DNA from: Streptomyces sp. NBC_01717
GTDB lineage: Bacteria > Actinomycetota > Actinomycetes > Streptomycetales > Streptomycetaceae
Length of the DNA: 64,000 nucleotides
Reading direction: 5' to 3'
NCBI RefSeq assembly: GCF_036248255.1
Contig: NZ_CP109179.1
Location: 558,001 to 622,000, forward strand
In this document: positions 42,357 to 51,016 of the stretch, piece by piece
Numbering within the stretch: the stretch's first letter is position 1
Layout of the letters: the number at the start of each line of letters is the position of its first letter
Translations under genes and position numbers: made by a program
The notes under the pieces: model-generated
The model's input: the letters and a program-made list of their open reading frames with translations, nothing else
What the model was told of the DNA's origin: nothing
Databases searched by the model: none

Positions 42357-42371
42357 AGAGCCAACACCCCC

Positions 42372-42426
42372 TGGCCCCGGCGTACGACCTCCCGCCCGAT
42401 CTGGCGCGGAGCGTACGCCGGGGCCA
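42372..42426 (+). terminator. Intra-operon hairpin
   Basis: TGGCCCCGGCGTACG (42372-42386) pairs perfectly with 42412-42426 around a 25-base loop. It lies between the VirB6-like and SCO6880-like genes and may reduce read-through rather than stop transcription completely. Confidence 0.5.
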
Positions 42427-42465
42427 AGGGCCCTTTCTGGCCCAGACTTCAAGGAAGAGGAACCC

Positions 42466-43539
42466 GTGTACTCCCTGACTCCCGGCTACCGCATTCCCGC
42501 CCTGCAACGCGGCCTGAGCCCCGCCGAGATGGTCCTGACGAAGCTCAACGCCGGGGCAGGGAGCGCCGTCCTGATCTCGGCGGTGCTCGCCCCACCGCCC
42601 GCCTGGACGTTTGGCGCGGTGGGCGCGGCCGCGGTGCTGCTCAACCTCGCGCCGGGGCCCCGCTCCATCGCCCGGTGGGCGACGGTCGGCTACCGGCACC
42701 TGCGCGAGCGCACCGCACCCGCCAGCGTGATGCCCGACACCGGAGCGACCAGGACGTGGGCGCTATATCCCGGGCACGGCACCATGCAGGACGCGCACCA
42801 ACGCGCCGCGTTCCATGACGCGTTCTCCCGCGCCCTGACGTTCGCCGGCGGGCAGGCCCGCGCCGCCGGGATCCAGGTCCACGTCACCCACCACGCCACG
42901 GTCGGCGACTACACCGCCCACACCCAGACGATTTCCGTCCACGTGCCCAAGGGCCTCGTCGGCTACCCCACACGGGTCATCGACACGCTGGAAGGCGAGT
43001 TCGCCACCATGGGCGTCCTGACGCCCATCACCCCGGACCCGGTCCCGACAGTGACCGAGCGCGGGGCCGGCTGGGCGGCGCTGGACGACGGCCGCTACGC
43101 GGCGACCGCACGCATTACCGCATGGCCCGAGGAAACCGACGGAGACTTCATGCCCAAGCTGCTGCTGGGGCACGACGCCGACCGGTCCCTGGCTGTTCTG
43201 TACCGGCCCCTGCCGGCGGGGCAGTCACGCCGCTCCGCAAGATGGCAGACCGCCGCGGCTGAAGCGTTCACCACCGACAAGATCAAAGCCGACGCTCACG
43301 ACCTGGCCAGCGGAGCCACGCATGGCGCGCTGGTCCAGGGCGCGGCCCTGGTGGACCTCGACGCGTATCTGACGGTGTGGGGCGACAGCCCCGAGAGCGT
43401 CACCGAAGCCCGCTGGCAGACCGCACTGACCGCCGACCGCCACCGGCTCCGCCTCGACTGGCTCCCCGGCCAGCAGCACCGGGCCCATGTGATGACCACT
43501 GCCCACGGAGCCTCCACCAGGAAAGGAGCGATCCTCTGA
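42466..43539 (+). CDS. SCO6880-family-like conjugation protein
   Basis: This 357-aa protein starts at GTG 42466 after AAGGAAGAGG. Two hydrophobic segments near residues 30-65 (GAGSAVLISAVLAPPP, then GAVGAAAVLLNLAPG) are followed by a soluble domain. The pattern (PrgI-like N terminus, located before a VirB4-like ATPase) matches the actinobacterial SCO6880 family. Its stop shares one base with the start of the next gene (TGATG), so the two are translationally coupled. The role in the channel is inferred from neighbours. Confidence 0.6.
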   Translation: MYSLTPGYRIPALQRGLSPAEMVLTKLNAGAGSAVLISAVLAPPPAWTFGAVGAAAVLLNLAPGPRSIARWATVGYRHLRERTAPASVMPDTGATRTWALYPGHGTMQDAHQRAAFHDAFSRALTFAGGQARAAGIQVHVTHHATVGDYTAHTQTISVHVPKGLVGYPTRVIDTLEGEFATMGVLTPITPDPVPTVTERGAGWAALDDGRYAATARITAWPEETDGDFMPKLLLGHDADRSLAVLYRPLPAGQSRRSARWQTAAAEAFTTDKIKADAHDLASGATHGALVQGAALVDLDAYLTVWGDSPESVTEARWQTALTADRHRLRLDWLPGQQHRAHVMTTAHGASTRKGAIL

Positions 43540-45689
43540 TGATTCGACTGCCCTCCACCCACGCCGCGATCACCGCGCCCCTCATCGCCTCCAGCACCCG
43601 CTTCCCCGGAATCCCGGTCGGCAAGTCGTTACTGGACGGACGCCCCTTCCACCTCTCCCCGGTCCTGGCCGAGGCCTCGATCCTGCCCTCCACCAACAGC
43701 CTCGCCCTCGGGGGCCTCGGGTCAGGCAAGTCGACCACCGGCAAGATCCGGATCCGCCGCGAAATCCTCCACCACGGCCACCAGGCCGTCGTCATCGACA
43801 GCTTCGGGGAGGACAGCACCGGAGAGTGGGGAGCCCTCACCCACTCACTGGGCGGCCGGGTCATCGAGGCCGGCTCATTCACCCTGAATCCGTGCAGCCG
43901 CCTGTTGCCGCCCGAGGTACGGGAGCAGCTGATCCGCTCGCTGATCACCGCTGTCGAGCCCGGCGCACTCACCTACCAGTCCACCCACGCCCTGCAGCAC
44001 GCCCTCAATCACCCCAAGGCGACCAACCTGAACGGTCTGGTCGATTCCCTGGTGCGGCCCGAGGACGGCAGGTGGCCGGCCGCAAAGCTCGCCGAGTGGG
44101 GAGAGGGTGTGGCGATCGGACTGTCCCGCTACACCGAGGGCTCGCTGCGCGGTCTCTTCGACGGCCAGGACGCGACCCTGCCGCCTACGAACCTGCCCAT
44201 CCTCACCTTTGATTTCTCCCGCCTGGACCGCAACAGCCCCGCGATCCCGTCGCTGATGGCCGCGGTCTCGTGCTGGGCAGAACACGTATGGCTACGCCAG
44301 TCGACCGCCACCCACCGGCACCTGGTCCTCGAAGAGGCCTGGCAGATCCTGCTGTCCCCCGCCACGAGCGAAATGATCCAGCGGCTGCTCAAGAACAGCA
44401 GGAAGGCCGGGTTGAGCTTGGACGTGCTGATGCACACGTTGTCCGACCTCGGCGACGGCAAGGCACGCGACCTGGCCCGTTTGTGCGAGATCGCCCACGT
44501 CGGACGCCTCAATCCGGAAGAAGCCGCCAACGTCGGCGCGCTGCTCGGCCTGCCCGCTTGGGCGATCAAGGAAATCCCGAACCTTGCCCCGGGCCAGGCT
44601 GTATGGAAGGTCGGCCCCCACTACGTCGACATCATCGAGACCATGCGCAGTGAGGACGAGGCCCGCCTCACCGACACCTCCTCTCGGCGCCGCCAAGCAC
44701 AGGAAGCCCTGGCCGTACCGGACCCGACGCTAGTGAAGGAAGAGGAGGAGGACAGCAACTACGAAGACCAGGGTCAGAGCCCGCCGGAACCCATCGACAT
44801 CGAGCAGGGTGATGCCTGGGACTGGCAGATGCCTCCCAACGTCATCGACCGGCACTACGACGTGATCGAGGCAGCCCGGCAGGGCCGGTGCAACGAAGCG
44901 GCCGACCTGGCGGCCCTCGGCGAACGCCAGGACATCACCGCCCACGGCATCAACTCCCACCAGGCCGTCTCGTGGCTGTCCACCAGGGCCACGGTCGCAG
45001 AGCTGTGCGGAAGCCCCGCCACGGCTACCCAACTACGCGCTACCGTCAGCCACATGGGCAAAGAGGTCGAATGGTGGACCAACACGACCAATGCCCGCAC
45101 GCCACCGGCAGAGCAGCACGGACCACCCCCGGCCGCACCTACAGCCGCAGCAGATCCTGACAGCGGACAACCACCCGTTCCGTTGAAGCGACGCACCTGG
45201 CCATACGCCGCTGCGGTCGCAGCCCTGACCATCGCCATCGCCGCCGTATGGCAGAGCGCAGCAGACGACAAGCAGGCCGCCAAGCAGGCCGCCTACAAGG
45301 GCGTCTCCGCCACAGAACTGAATATTGACGGAGTCAAGACGAGTACGTTCGCGGATTGGAGCAAGGACGGCCAGTCCGTCATCCTGTCAGTCTCGGTGGA
45401 CACGGATGAGAAGGCGAAAATGGTCCGCATCGACTCGGGGAACCAGACCGCGCATGAGGAGACCCAGCCCCTCAAGGAAGGCCAGTTCGCCATGCCGATC
45501 GAGCTGGAAGTGACGGTCCCGGTCAAGGACCGCTATCAGGCGGTCCAGTTGTCGGTCATGGTCGGAGGCCCCCATTGGAAGCCGAATACCCGGGCCCCGC
45601 ACCGCATCATTGAGTTCCGCCCGGACGACACCGCCATCGACACCGAAACCGGGAAAACCCTCAAGCAATGGCACTCACGGCTGCTCTGA
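43539..45689 (+). CDS. VirB4/TraC-like ATPase with a C-terminal membrane-anchored extension
   Basis: This 716-aa protein has Walker A ALGGLGSGKSTTGK (~56-69) and Walker B HLVLEEAWQILLSP (~259-272), with later NSRKAGLSLDVLMHTLSDLG, all typical of VirB4/HerA-type ATPases that power type IV secretion. After about residue 410 the sequence changes: an acidic linker, a helical region, a single membrane segment (WPYAAAVAALTIAIAAVW, ~552-569) and a ~150-residue beta-rich domain that would face outside. This tail is not usual for VirB4 and may couple the motor to the envelope. It is the last gene of the operon. Confidence 0.8.
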   Translation: MIRLPSTHAAITAPLIASSTRFPGIPVGKSLLDGRPFHLSPVLAEASILPSTNSLALGGLGSGKSTTGKIRIRREILHHGHQAVVIDSFGEDSTGEWGALTHSLGGRVIEAGSFTLNPCSRLLPPEVREQLIRSLITAVEPGALTYQSTHALQHALNHPKATNLNGLVDSLVRPEDGRWPAAKLAEWGEGVAIGLSRYTEGSLRGLFDGQDATLPPTNLPILTFDFSRLDRNSPAIPSLMAAVSCWAEHVWLRQSTATHRHLVLEEAWQILLSPATSEMIQRLLKNSRKAGLSLDVLMHTLSDLGDGKARDLARLCEIAHVGRLNPEEAANVGALLGLPAWAIKEIPNLAPGQAVWKVGPHYVDIIETMRSEDEARLTDTSSRRRQAQEALAVPDPTLVKEEEEDSNYEDQGQSPPEPIDIEQGDAWDWQMPPNVIDRHYDVIEAARQGRCNEAADLAALGERQDITAHGINSHQAVSWLSTRATVAELCGSPATATQLRATVSHMGKEVEWWTNTTNARTPPAEQHGPPPAAPTAAADPDSGQPPVPLKRRTWPYAAAVAALTIAIAAVWQSAADDKQAAKQAAYKGVSATELNIDGVKTSTFADWSKDGQSVILSVSVDTDEKAKMVRIDSGNQTAHEETQPLKEGQFAMPIELEVTVPVKDRYQAVQLSVMVGGPHWKPNTRAPHRIIEFRPDDTAIDTETGKTLKQWHSRLL

Positions 45690-45735
45690 CATCTCCAAGG
45701 TCGGGTTCGACCGACGGAAGCTGACACACCAAGCA

Positions 45736-45781
45736 CGCAGAAGGCCGGACCTCGAAGAGAACCGGGGTCCGGCCTTCTGCG
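45736..45781 (+). terminator. Terminator of the channel operon
   Basis: A perfect 16-bp stem (CGCAGAAGGCCGGACC, 45736-45751, with 45766-45781) lies 46 bases after the VirB4-like stop. Confidence 0.85.
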
Positions 45782-45827
45782 TATCCTGGCCCCGCAGTGG
45801 GTCCGGCATTATCCCCCTGTGATTGTG

Positions 45828-46448
45828 ATGCAACCCGTTCTGGAGATCTTCGCTGCCGACGACTTCGATCTCTGGCCGGCTGGGGAGCACGAGCCATATG
45901 GCTACCTCGTGCTGAACGGGGAGCTCACTCCGGCGGAGGTCGGCACGGCGGTTATGCGGATCGCCGACTGCAACGACTTCGAGCCGGAGGAGGAGCAAGG
46001 GCCGTGCCCGACCGACCCGCTCGGCACATTCCTGCACGGGCTGCTCACCATGCCGGATCTGTTCGCCGCCGGAGGGTTCCGGGTAAGCGACAAGACCACC
46101 GACACTGTCTTCGTCGAGCCGGGCTGCTGCAACGGCCTGGAGACCTGGCGAGACTGGCTGGAGGTGCTCGACGGCACCGGCTGCTCCTACTTCGGCCACG
46201 ATCCGTCCTCGGTGGCCGAACGCGTTGGCGGCATCGTCCGGCTGACGCTCGACGCCCACGGGGCGGACGGCAGCCCGGTGATCGAGCTGTCGGTAGACCA
46301 GATACGCAGGCTCGTCGCGGGCGCCCAGCAGGATTTGCAGGACTTCCTCAGCCTTGCCGGAACCTGGGCTGAACAACACCTGCCAGCACACGCTGCCGCC
46401 GTCACGGCCGCCCTGTCACGGGCACTGGACCTGGCACCCACACAATGA
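45828..46448 (+). CDS. Hypothetical protein
   Basis: This 206-aa acidic protein starts MQPVLEIFAADDFDLWPAGE; an in-frame GTG at 45819 is also possible. It contains EPGCCNGLETWRDWLEVLDG, then GTGCSYFGHD. Proteins of this type are found scattered in Streptomyces genomes without a known function. Its end overlaps the next start by four bases (46445-46448), so the two are coupled. Confidence 0.65.
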   Translation: MQPVLEIFAADDFDLWPAGEHEPYGYLVLNGELTPAEVGTAVMRIADCNDFEPEEEQGPCPTDPLGTFLHGLLTMPDLFAAGGFRVSDKTTDTVFVEPGCCNGLETWRDWLEVLDGTGCSYFGHDPSSVAERVGGIVRLTLDAHGADGSPVIELSVDQIRRLVAGAQQDLQDFLSLAGTWAEQHLPAHAAAVTAALSRALDLAPTQ

Positions 46449-47116
46449 CCAGCTTCCTGACCCACCGAGCGCATGTGCACGACGCCCGCGTCCCTCTCCA
46501 CCGTCGGCACAGCGCGCTGCGGACCTGCCTCACCCTCTTTGCGCCGTACGGCTTCCGGGCGACGTACCACCACCTCACGCTCAGCGCCGCGATCCCCCGG
46601 CGGCTGGAGGCGGACCCTGACGCCCTGGTGCGGGCGGTGGAGGAACTGCATGAGGCGCGGGTGCTGTGGCTCGCGCGAGCAGAGGAGTACGCCGCGCAAC
46701 GCCGGGCAGAGAAGCGGGCCGGGCGGCGGGCTATACCAGACCCGCGACCGTGGTGGCTGCGGAGCAGGTGGGACGGCCCGGACCGCGTCTGGCACCAAGA
46801 CCCGTTTCGCCACCCGTCGCTGCGACTGTCCGAGTACGTCCGGCGACAGAACGCGATTCTGGACGGCGCCGAGCCGACCGGCTGCCCGGCTTGCGGGGAT
46901 GAAGGACCGCGGGTGCTGAGCTCGACCGGGCACGGCTGGGTCGAGCTGTGCCGTGGGTGCGCGTGGGTGCTGGCGCCATGTCCGTGCGGGCAGCGGCACC
47001 GGTTCGTCCCGGAGACCCCGTTCAACTGGAAAGGGATCTGGCAGCGGGCGCACATGAGCGATGACGACACGCCGACCGCCACGGACACACCGCCGAGGAC
47101 ACCGCACTCGCCGTGA
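46445..47116 (+). CDS. Hypothetical protein with C-terminal zinc ribbon
   Basis: This 223-aa protein has an N-terminal fold of unknown type (HRRHSALRTCLTLFAPYGFR), an arginine-rich centre and a C-terminal zinc-ribbon-like segment with GCPACGDEG, CRGCAWVLAPCPCG and a histidine after it. It is coupled to the gene before. No function is recognised. Confidence 0.6.
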   Translation: MTSFLTHRAHVHDARVPLHRRHSALRTCLTLFAPYGFRATYHHLTLSAAIPRRLEADPDALVRAVEELHEARVLWLARAEEYAAQRRAEKRAGRRAIPDPRPWWLRSRWDGPDRVWHQDPFRHPSLRLSEYVRRQNAILDGAEPTGCPACGDEGPRVLSSTGHGWVELCRGCAWVLAPCPCGQRHRFVPETPFNWKGIWQRAHMSDDDTPTATDTPPRTPHSP

Positions 47117-47248
47117 TCGGCAGCCGCCTGACCGAATGGCGAAGGACCGGAATCACCCCGCCAACAAGGTAAGGAGGCGTTTCATTTGGCGAGTGAGCGC
47201 GTGAGTTGGCGACCGGAGTATCCGATGCCGAGAGCTTGGGTGAGTCGG

Positions 47249-47279
47249 CTGCCCTGCCCCTTGTCTCGGGGCAGGGCAG
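47249..47279 (-). terminator. Terminator of the L,D-transpeptidase gene
   Basis: CTGCCCTGCCCC (47249-47260) pairs with GGGGCAGGGCAG (47268-47279), ten bases beyond the minus-strand stop at 47289. Confidence 0.75.
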
Positions 47280-47288
47280 GGTGTGTGG

Positions 47289-48398
47289 TCAGCTGACGTG
47301 GAGTGTCAGATTCTTGGGCCAGCCGGCCCGGTTGAGGTGGGTGAAGAGGTCCTTGAGGTCGTTGGGTGCGAGCTTGATGCAGCCGTTGGAGCTGTAGTCG
47401 CCGGCGTTGTCCCAGCGCCACCAGTCATCCCCGTTGAAGGGGTTGTCGAAGGCCTGCGTACCGTCGGCGAGCATCTCGCTGTGGATGAACATCTGCGTGC
47501 GCTGGACGCGCTCGTGGCCGCCAGGCTTGGGAGTGCAGGTCTTGTCCTCGATCTGGATGGCGTAGCCCTGGATCTGCACGCGGGGGTTGTAGTTCCAACC
47601 GCCGCGGTTGGTCTCGTGCCCTTTGACCTTGTAGGTCCCGCTGGGCAGCCACCCCTTGTCGGGCAGGCACTCGTCGGTGCTGCCCATTCCTGACCCGGCA
47701 CGGTAGGAGTCGATCACCTTGCCGCCCCGGAGCAGCGCCAGTCGTGAGTTGAGCGGCTGATTCCCGTTCCTGGTGAGCTTCAGTGTGTAGGTGCCGGTTC
47801 CGGGCCTGGTGCTCGGCGTAGTCGGCTGAGTGGACCTGGACGTGGTGAGCAAGGCGTTCCAGGTCCTCGGGCCGATGACGCCGTCGGCTTCGAGGTGGCT
47901 GCGGGTCTGGAAGGCCTTGACCGCAGCCGCCGTGCGGGGGCCGAATGCCCCGTCCGGGGAGACGGCGTGGCCGCGGGCGGTGAGCAGCTTTTGGGCGGCG
48001 GTGACGGCGGAGCCGTGGCTGCCGGCGCGGACGGTGGTGACGAGGGCCTTCCAGGTCCTCGCGCCAGCCACGGCGTCGGCCTGGAGGTGATGGAGGGTCT
48101 GGAAGGCCCGAACGGCCGCCGCCGTGCGCGGGCCGTACGCCCCGTCCGGGGAGACGGCGTGCCCGCGGGCGGTAAGCAGATGCTGCAGGGCGGTGACGGC
48201 GATGCCGTGGTTGCCGCTGCGTGTCGTGGGCCAGTTCGGGTTGCCCTGGAGGGTGGTGGCGTGGCGAGCCGTGGTGGTCGCCGGGTCGCTGCTGGCGGTG
48301 GCGATAGTGGGTGCTTGTGCGGCGCCGAACACGGTGAGGGCCGCGATGGCGCAGGTGCTGGCGGCGGCGGTGCGCAGGGTGCGAGGTGAGCGCTTCAT
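47289..48398 (-). CDS. Secreted L,D-transpeptidase with two peptidoglycan-binding repeats
   Basis: This 369-aa protein starts at ATG 48398 with a signal peptide (RTLRTAAASTCAIAALTVFG, then AAQAPTIATA). Two PG_binding_1 repeats follow, each with AVSPDGA(Y/F)GPRTAAAV (residues ~75-200). The C-terminal catalytic domain (YkuD-like) has an MFIHSEM strand and the Cys motif YSSNGCIKL (~residue 338). Such enzymes form 3-3 crosslinks or attach proteins to peptidoglycan. It is tandem with another peptidoglycan-binding enzyme upstream. An in-frame GTG/ATG upstream of 48398 would add a non-signal leader and is unlikely. Confidence 0.88.
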   Translation of the reverse strand: MKRSPRTLRTAAASTCAIAALTVFGAAQAPTIATASSDPATTTARHATTLQGNPNWPTTRSGNHGIAVTALQHLLTARGHAVSPDGAYGPRTAAAVRAFQTLHHLQADAVAGARTWKALVTTVRAGSHGSAVTAAQKLLTARGHAVSPDGAFGPRTAAAVKAFQTRSHLEADGVIGPRTWNALLTTSRSTQPTTPSTRPGTGTYTLKLTRNGNQPLNSRLALLRGGKVIDSYRAGSGMGSTDECLPDKGWLPSGTYKVKGHETNRGGWNYNPRVQIQGYAIQIEDKTCTPKPGGHERVQRTQMFIHSEMLADGTQAFDNPFNGDDWWRWDNAGDYSSNGCIKLAPNDLKDLFTHLNRAGWPKNLTLHVS

Positions 48399-48501
48399 GA
48401 TGCTGTGATCCGTTTCTGAGGATGTGTGTTCGGGGTGGCCGGGCCGCGCCCGGGCAGGGCGCGGCCCGGCCACCTGGCATGACGGGGGTGGGGCGGAGGG
48501 G

Positions 48502-49539
48502 TCAGCTGAAGGTGACGTCCCAGTGGACGCCGCCCCGCTTGGGGGTCTCGTAGACGTACTCGAGGGAGATGCCGTTGAGGCTGCCGTGCCAGCGAGGGTC
48601 ATTGCCGCGCGGCTTGCCCTTGCGCTGGGTGTTCTTGATCCAGTTGGTGACGCAGGTGCCCTCGTCGCGGGTGCGCAGGTCGAGCTTGTAGCCCTTGGCG
48701 TGGGAGCGGGGGCCGACGCTGTGGCCGGACTCGGTGCCGCCGGTGATGGTGATGGGGCAGCCGCTGGCCTTCTTGAGGGCGATGACGCCCTGGATGGTGC
48801 GGGCGCGCACGCCTTCGAGGCTGGTGCGGCCGGAGGGGTGCTTGATGCCGGCAGCGGCGAGCTGTGCCAGGGCCTGCCGGTTGGTCAGGCGGCCCCCGCC
48901 GGACGGGGTGTGGGGGGCGGGGACGTTCGTGCCGACGACGAGCCTGTGCCAGGTGTTCGGGCCGACGGCTCCGTCGGCCTTGAGGCCGTGGCGCTTCTGG
49001 AACGCCTTCACCGCACCCGCCGTACGCGGCCCGAACGCCCCGTCCGCGGTGACGTTGTGCCCGGCGGCGGCGAGCTGGACCTGTGCGGCCTTGACGGCCT
49101 CGCCGCTCGAGCCCTGGCGGATGGTGCGGATCAGCTTGTGCCAGGTGTTCGGGCCGACGACTCCGTCGGCCTTGAGGCCGTGGCGCTTCTGGAACGCCTT
49201 CACCGCACCCGCCGTACGCGGCCCGAACGCCCCGTCCGCGGTGACGTTGTGCCCGGCGGCGGAAAGGAGGTACTGGGCGGTGCGCACGTCCGTCCCCCGG
49301 GATCCGCTCTTCAGTTGCGGCCATGCCTTCGCAGCGGCGTGGATGTTTCCGCCTGCCGGCGTGGCGGTCCTGCCCAGGGTGGAGGACAGGTGCTGGGCGC
49401 GGGCGCCCTGCGAAACGGTCCGGTTGTCACCCGCAAAAGCGAGGTCAGGGGAGGCGGCCGCGCCGATCGCGCCGAGGGCGACCAAGGAAGCGGCAGAGGC
49501 GGCGATGCTCCGCAGACGCGGAGTGAACGTGGTGTTCAT
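48502..49539 (-). CDS. Secreted peptidoglycan-binding protein with M15/VanY-like peptidase domain
   Basis: This 345-aa protein starts at ATG 49539 with a signal peptide (RSIAASAASLVALGAIGAAA). Two nearly identical PG_binding_1 repeats (each with HNVTADGAFGPRTAGAVKAF) are encoded by 126-base direct repeats at 48945-49070 and 49137-49262. The C-terminal domain contains GGTESGHSVGPRSHAKGYKL and DL, then GVHWDVTF, matching the His and Asp/His zinc ligands of D-Ala-D-Ala peptidase-like proteins. It probably trims peptide stems. It lies upstream of the L,D-transpeptidase on the same strand, 103 bases apart. Confidence 0.85.
   Translation of the reverse strand: MNTTFTPRLRSIAASAASLVALGAIGAAASPDLAFAGDNRTVSQGARAQHLSSTLGRTATPAGGNIHAAAKAWPQLKSGSRGTDVRTAQYLLSAAGHNVTADGAFGPRTAGAVKAFQKRHGLKADGVVGPNTWHKLIRTIRQGSSGEAVKAAQVQLAAAGHNVTADGAFGPRTAGAVKAFQKRHGLKADGAVGPNTWHRLVVGTNVPAPHTPSGGGRLTNRQALAQLAAAGIKHPSGRTSLEGVRARTIQGVIALKKASGCPITITGGTESGHSVGPRSHAKGYKLDLRTRDEGTCVTNWIKNTQRKGKPRGNDPRWHGSLNGISLEYVYETPKRGGVHWDVTFS
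48945..49262 (-). repeat. 126-base direct repeats inside the peptidase gene
   Basis: Positions 48945-49070 and 49137-49262 are almost identical (one difference seen, at the sixth codon region GACGGCTCCG versus GACGACTCCG). Each codes for one peptidoglycan-binding repeat. The near-identity at silent positions indicates a recent duplication or gene conversion. Confidence 0.9.
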
Positions 49540-49772
49540 GGTGGTTAACCCTTTCGTGTCATGGATTTTTGACGTGCTGTCCCGCCCAGAGGGCATGGCG
49601 GCCCAGGGGCATGGGAGTTGGGGTGTGGCCGGAACGATTGCGTCGGCCGTGAACACCATGGCGCACTCGGCCAGGGAATCTCTACGCTGGTCCGCCACCG
49701 GGTCATGCGCGTATATACGCAGCGGCATGCATGGCTCTGACCTGGTGTTATACGCGACTAGTTAGGGTGGGG

Positions 49773-50648
49773 ATGGACGTGCAACGGGAGGCCGGCGTGC
49801 GGGGCGGTCAGAAGCCGGGGGCGGCCCGCGCCGAGCTGGGCAAGCTGCTCACGCGGTGGCGCACCGAGTGCGGGCTGAGTCAGACCCGGCTCGCCAGCAA
49901 GGTGCACTCGAATCAGCCGACGATCTCCCGCTGGGAGAAGGGCCAGCTGCTCCCCTCGGCTGAGGCGATCGAGGCGGTATGGCATGTCCGCTCGGCCCCC
50001 GAGCGCGCGCACCGGCCGGACAACGAAGAGCTTCAGACGGCTCTGCTGCTGCGCCGGCACGCGGAGGCAGAACCAAGGCCGCCGCGGCCCCAGGAACCGT
50101 CGCAGCCGGAGCCAAAAGCCGCGCAGCAGGCGAAGAAGAAGTGGGTATGGGCGGCGGTCGCCACCGTGTGTGTGGCCGCCATCGCCGCCGTCGTGACGGT
50201 TTGGGCCACCGGTGACGACGACCCCGCTCAAGCCGCGAAGCCGGGCTCGACGGCTTCCGCTCTTGTGTTCCCGACAGCTGCGGCCACAGCTACCTGTGCC
50301 GGTGCGACCTGCGCCTCGATGGAACCAGCAACCACCATCTGCTCAAAAGACGCCGTCACCGCCTTCGTCGAGCGCAAGTACGGGGCAACCGTCGAACTGC
50401 GCTACAGCCCGCACTGCCGGGCGGCATGGGCCAAAATGAGTCGCACCTCCCCCGGTGACCGGATCCTCATCACCCCCAAGAAGGGCAACACCGAGGAATA
50501 CCGGCAGCAGACCGGACACGACGCTCACACCCCCATGGTCCCGGCCACCCGCCCCCAAGACGCCCAAGCCTGCGCACATATCCAAGACCGCGGAACCATC
50601 TGCGCCACCACCCCCGTCACAGCCACCGCGGCGACCAGCCCAAGCTAG
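49773..50648 (+). CDS. XRE helix-turn-helix protein with one membrane segment and DUF2690-like extracellular domain
   Basis: This 291-aa protein starts at ATG 49773. The helix-turn-helix is at ~25-65 (ECGLSQTRLASKVHSNQPTI, then SRWEKGQLLP). A proline-rich linker leads to a membrane segment (WVWAAVATVCVAAIAAVVTV, ~125-145). Outside, the Cys-rich domain (CAGATCASMEPATTICSKDA, then VELRYSPHCRAAWAKM) fits DUF2690/YjfA. The plan suggests a membrane-bound transcription regulator sensing the envelope. It is transcribed divergently from the two wall enzymes, which it may control. Confidence 0.8.
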   Translation: MDVQREAGVRGGQKPGAARAELGKLLTRWRTECGLSQTRLASKVHSNQPTISRWEKGQLLPSAEAIEAVWHVRSAPERAHRPDNEELQTALLLRRHAEAEPRPPRPQEPSQPEPKAAQQAKKKWVWAAVATVCVAAIAAVVTVWATGDDDPAQAAKPGSTASALVFPTAAATATCAGATCASMEPATTICSKDAVTAFVERKYGATVELRYSPHCRAAWAKMSRTSPGDRILITPKKGNTEEYRQQTGHDAHTPMVPATRPQDAQACAHIQDRGTICATTPVTATAATSPS

Positions 50649-50662
50649 CCTGCTTGTTCATT

Positions 50663-51016
50663 AGAAGCCGTATCTCAACCGGTCATGGAATGTGCGGGTC
50701 GAACGGGTTTCTCACGCGGGTGATCTCCAGTCGGTCGGCGCATGAAGGCGGGGCCTCCTGGTAGCTCGAAGGTGCGAACTCCAGCTCGATCTCGGTGGCT
50801 TCCAGTGCCGCGGCCGCCAACGCCGTGCCTCCCGCAGCCCTTCGACCCGCACCCGGGCAACCGCTTCCCGTTCCTCCAGCAACCGCAGCATCGACGCCAC
50901 CGCGCACCCCTCGACGATCAGACGGAAACAGGACGCGGGATCCTTTCCTTCCCACGACCGAAACCATGCTGACCAGCGAGAACTCAACGATCCTGTTCGG
51001 TTGAGATACGGCTTCT
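50663..51016. mobile_element. 354-bp element with 19-bp perfect terminal inverted repeats
   Basis: AGAAGCCGTATCTCAACCG (50663-50681) is repeated exactly inverted at 50998-51016. The interior has no transposase. On its minus strand are two pieces, in different frames, of a helical protein (RLLEEREAVARVRVEGLREA, then LEATEIELEFAPSSYQEAPP), a type of hypothetical protein often seen in Streptomyces. This looks like a MITE or a deleted insertion sequence. I could not define a target duplication. The stretch 51017-51559 holds nothing further I can name. Confidence 0.65.
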
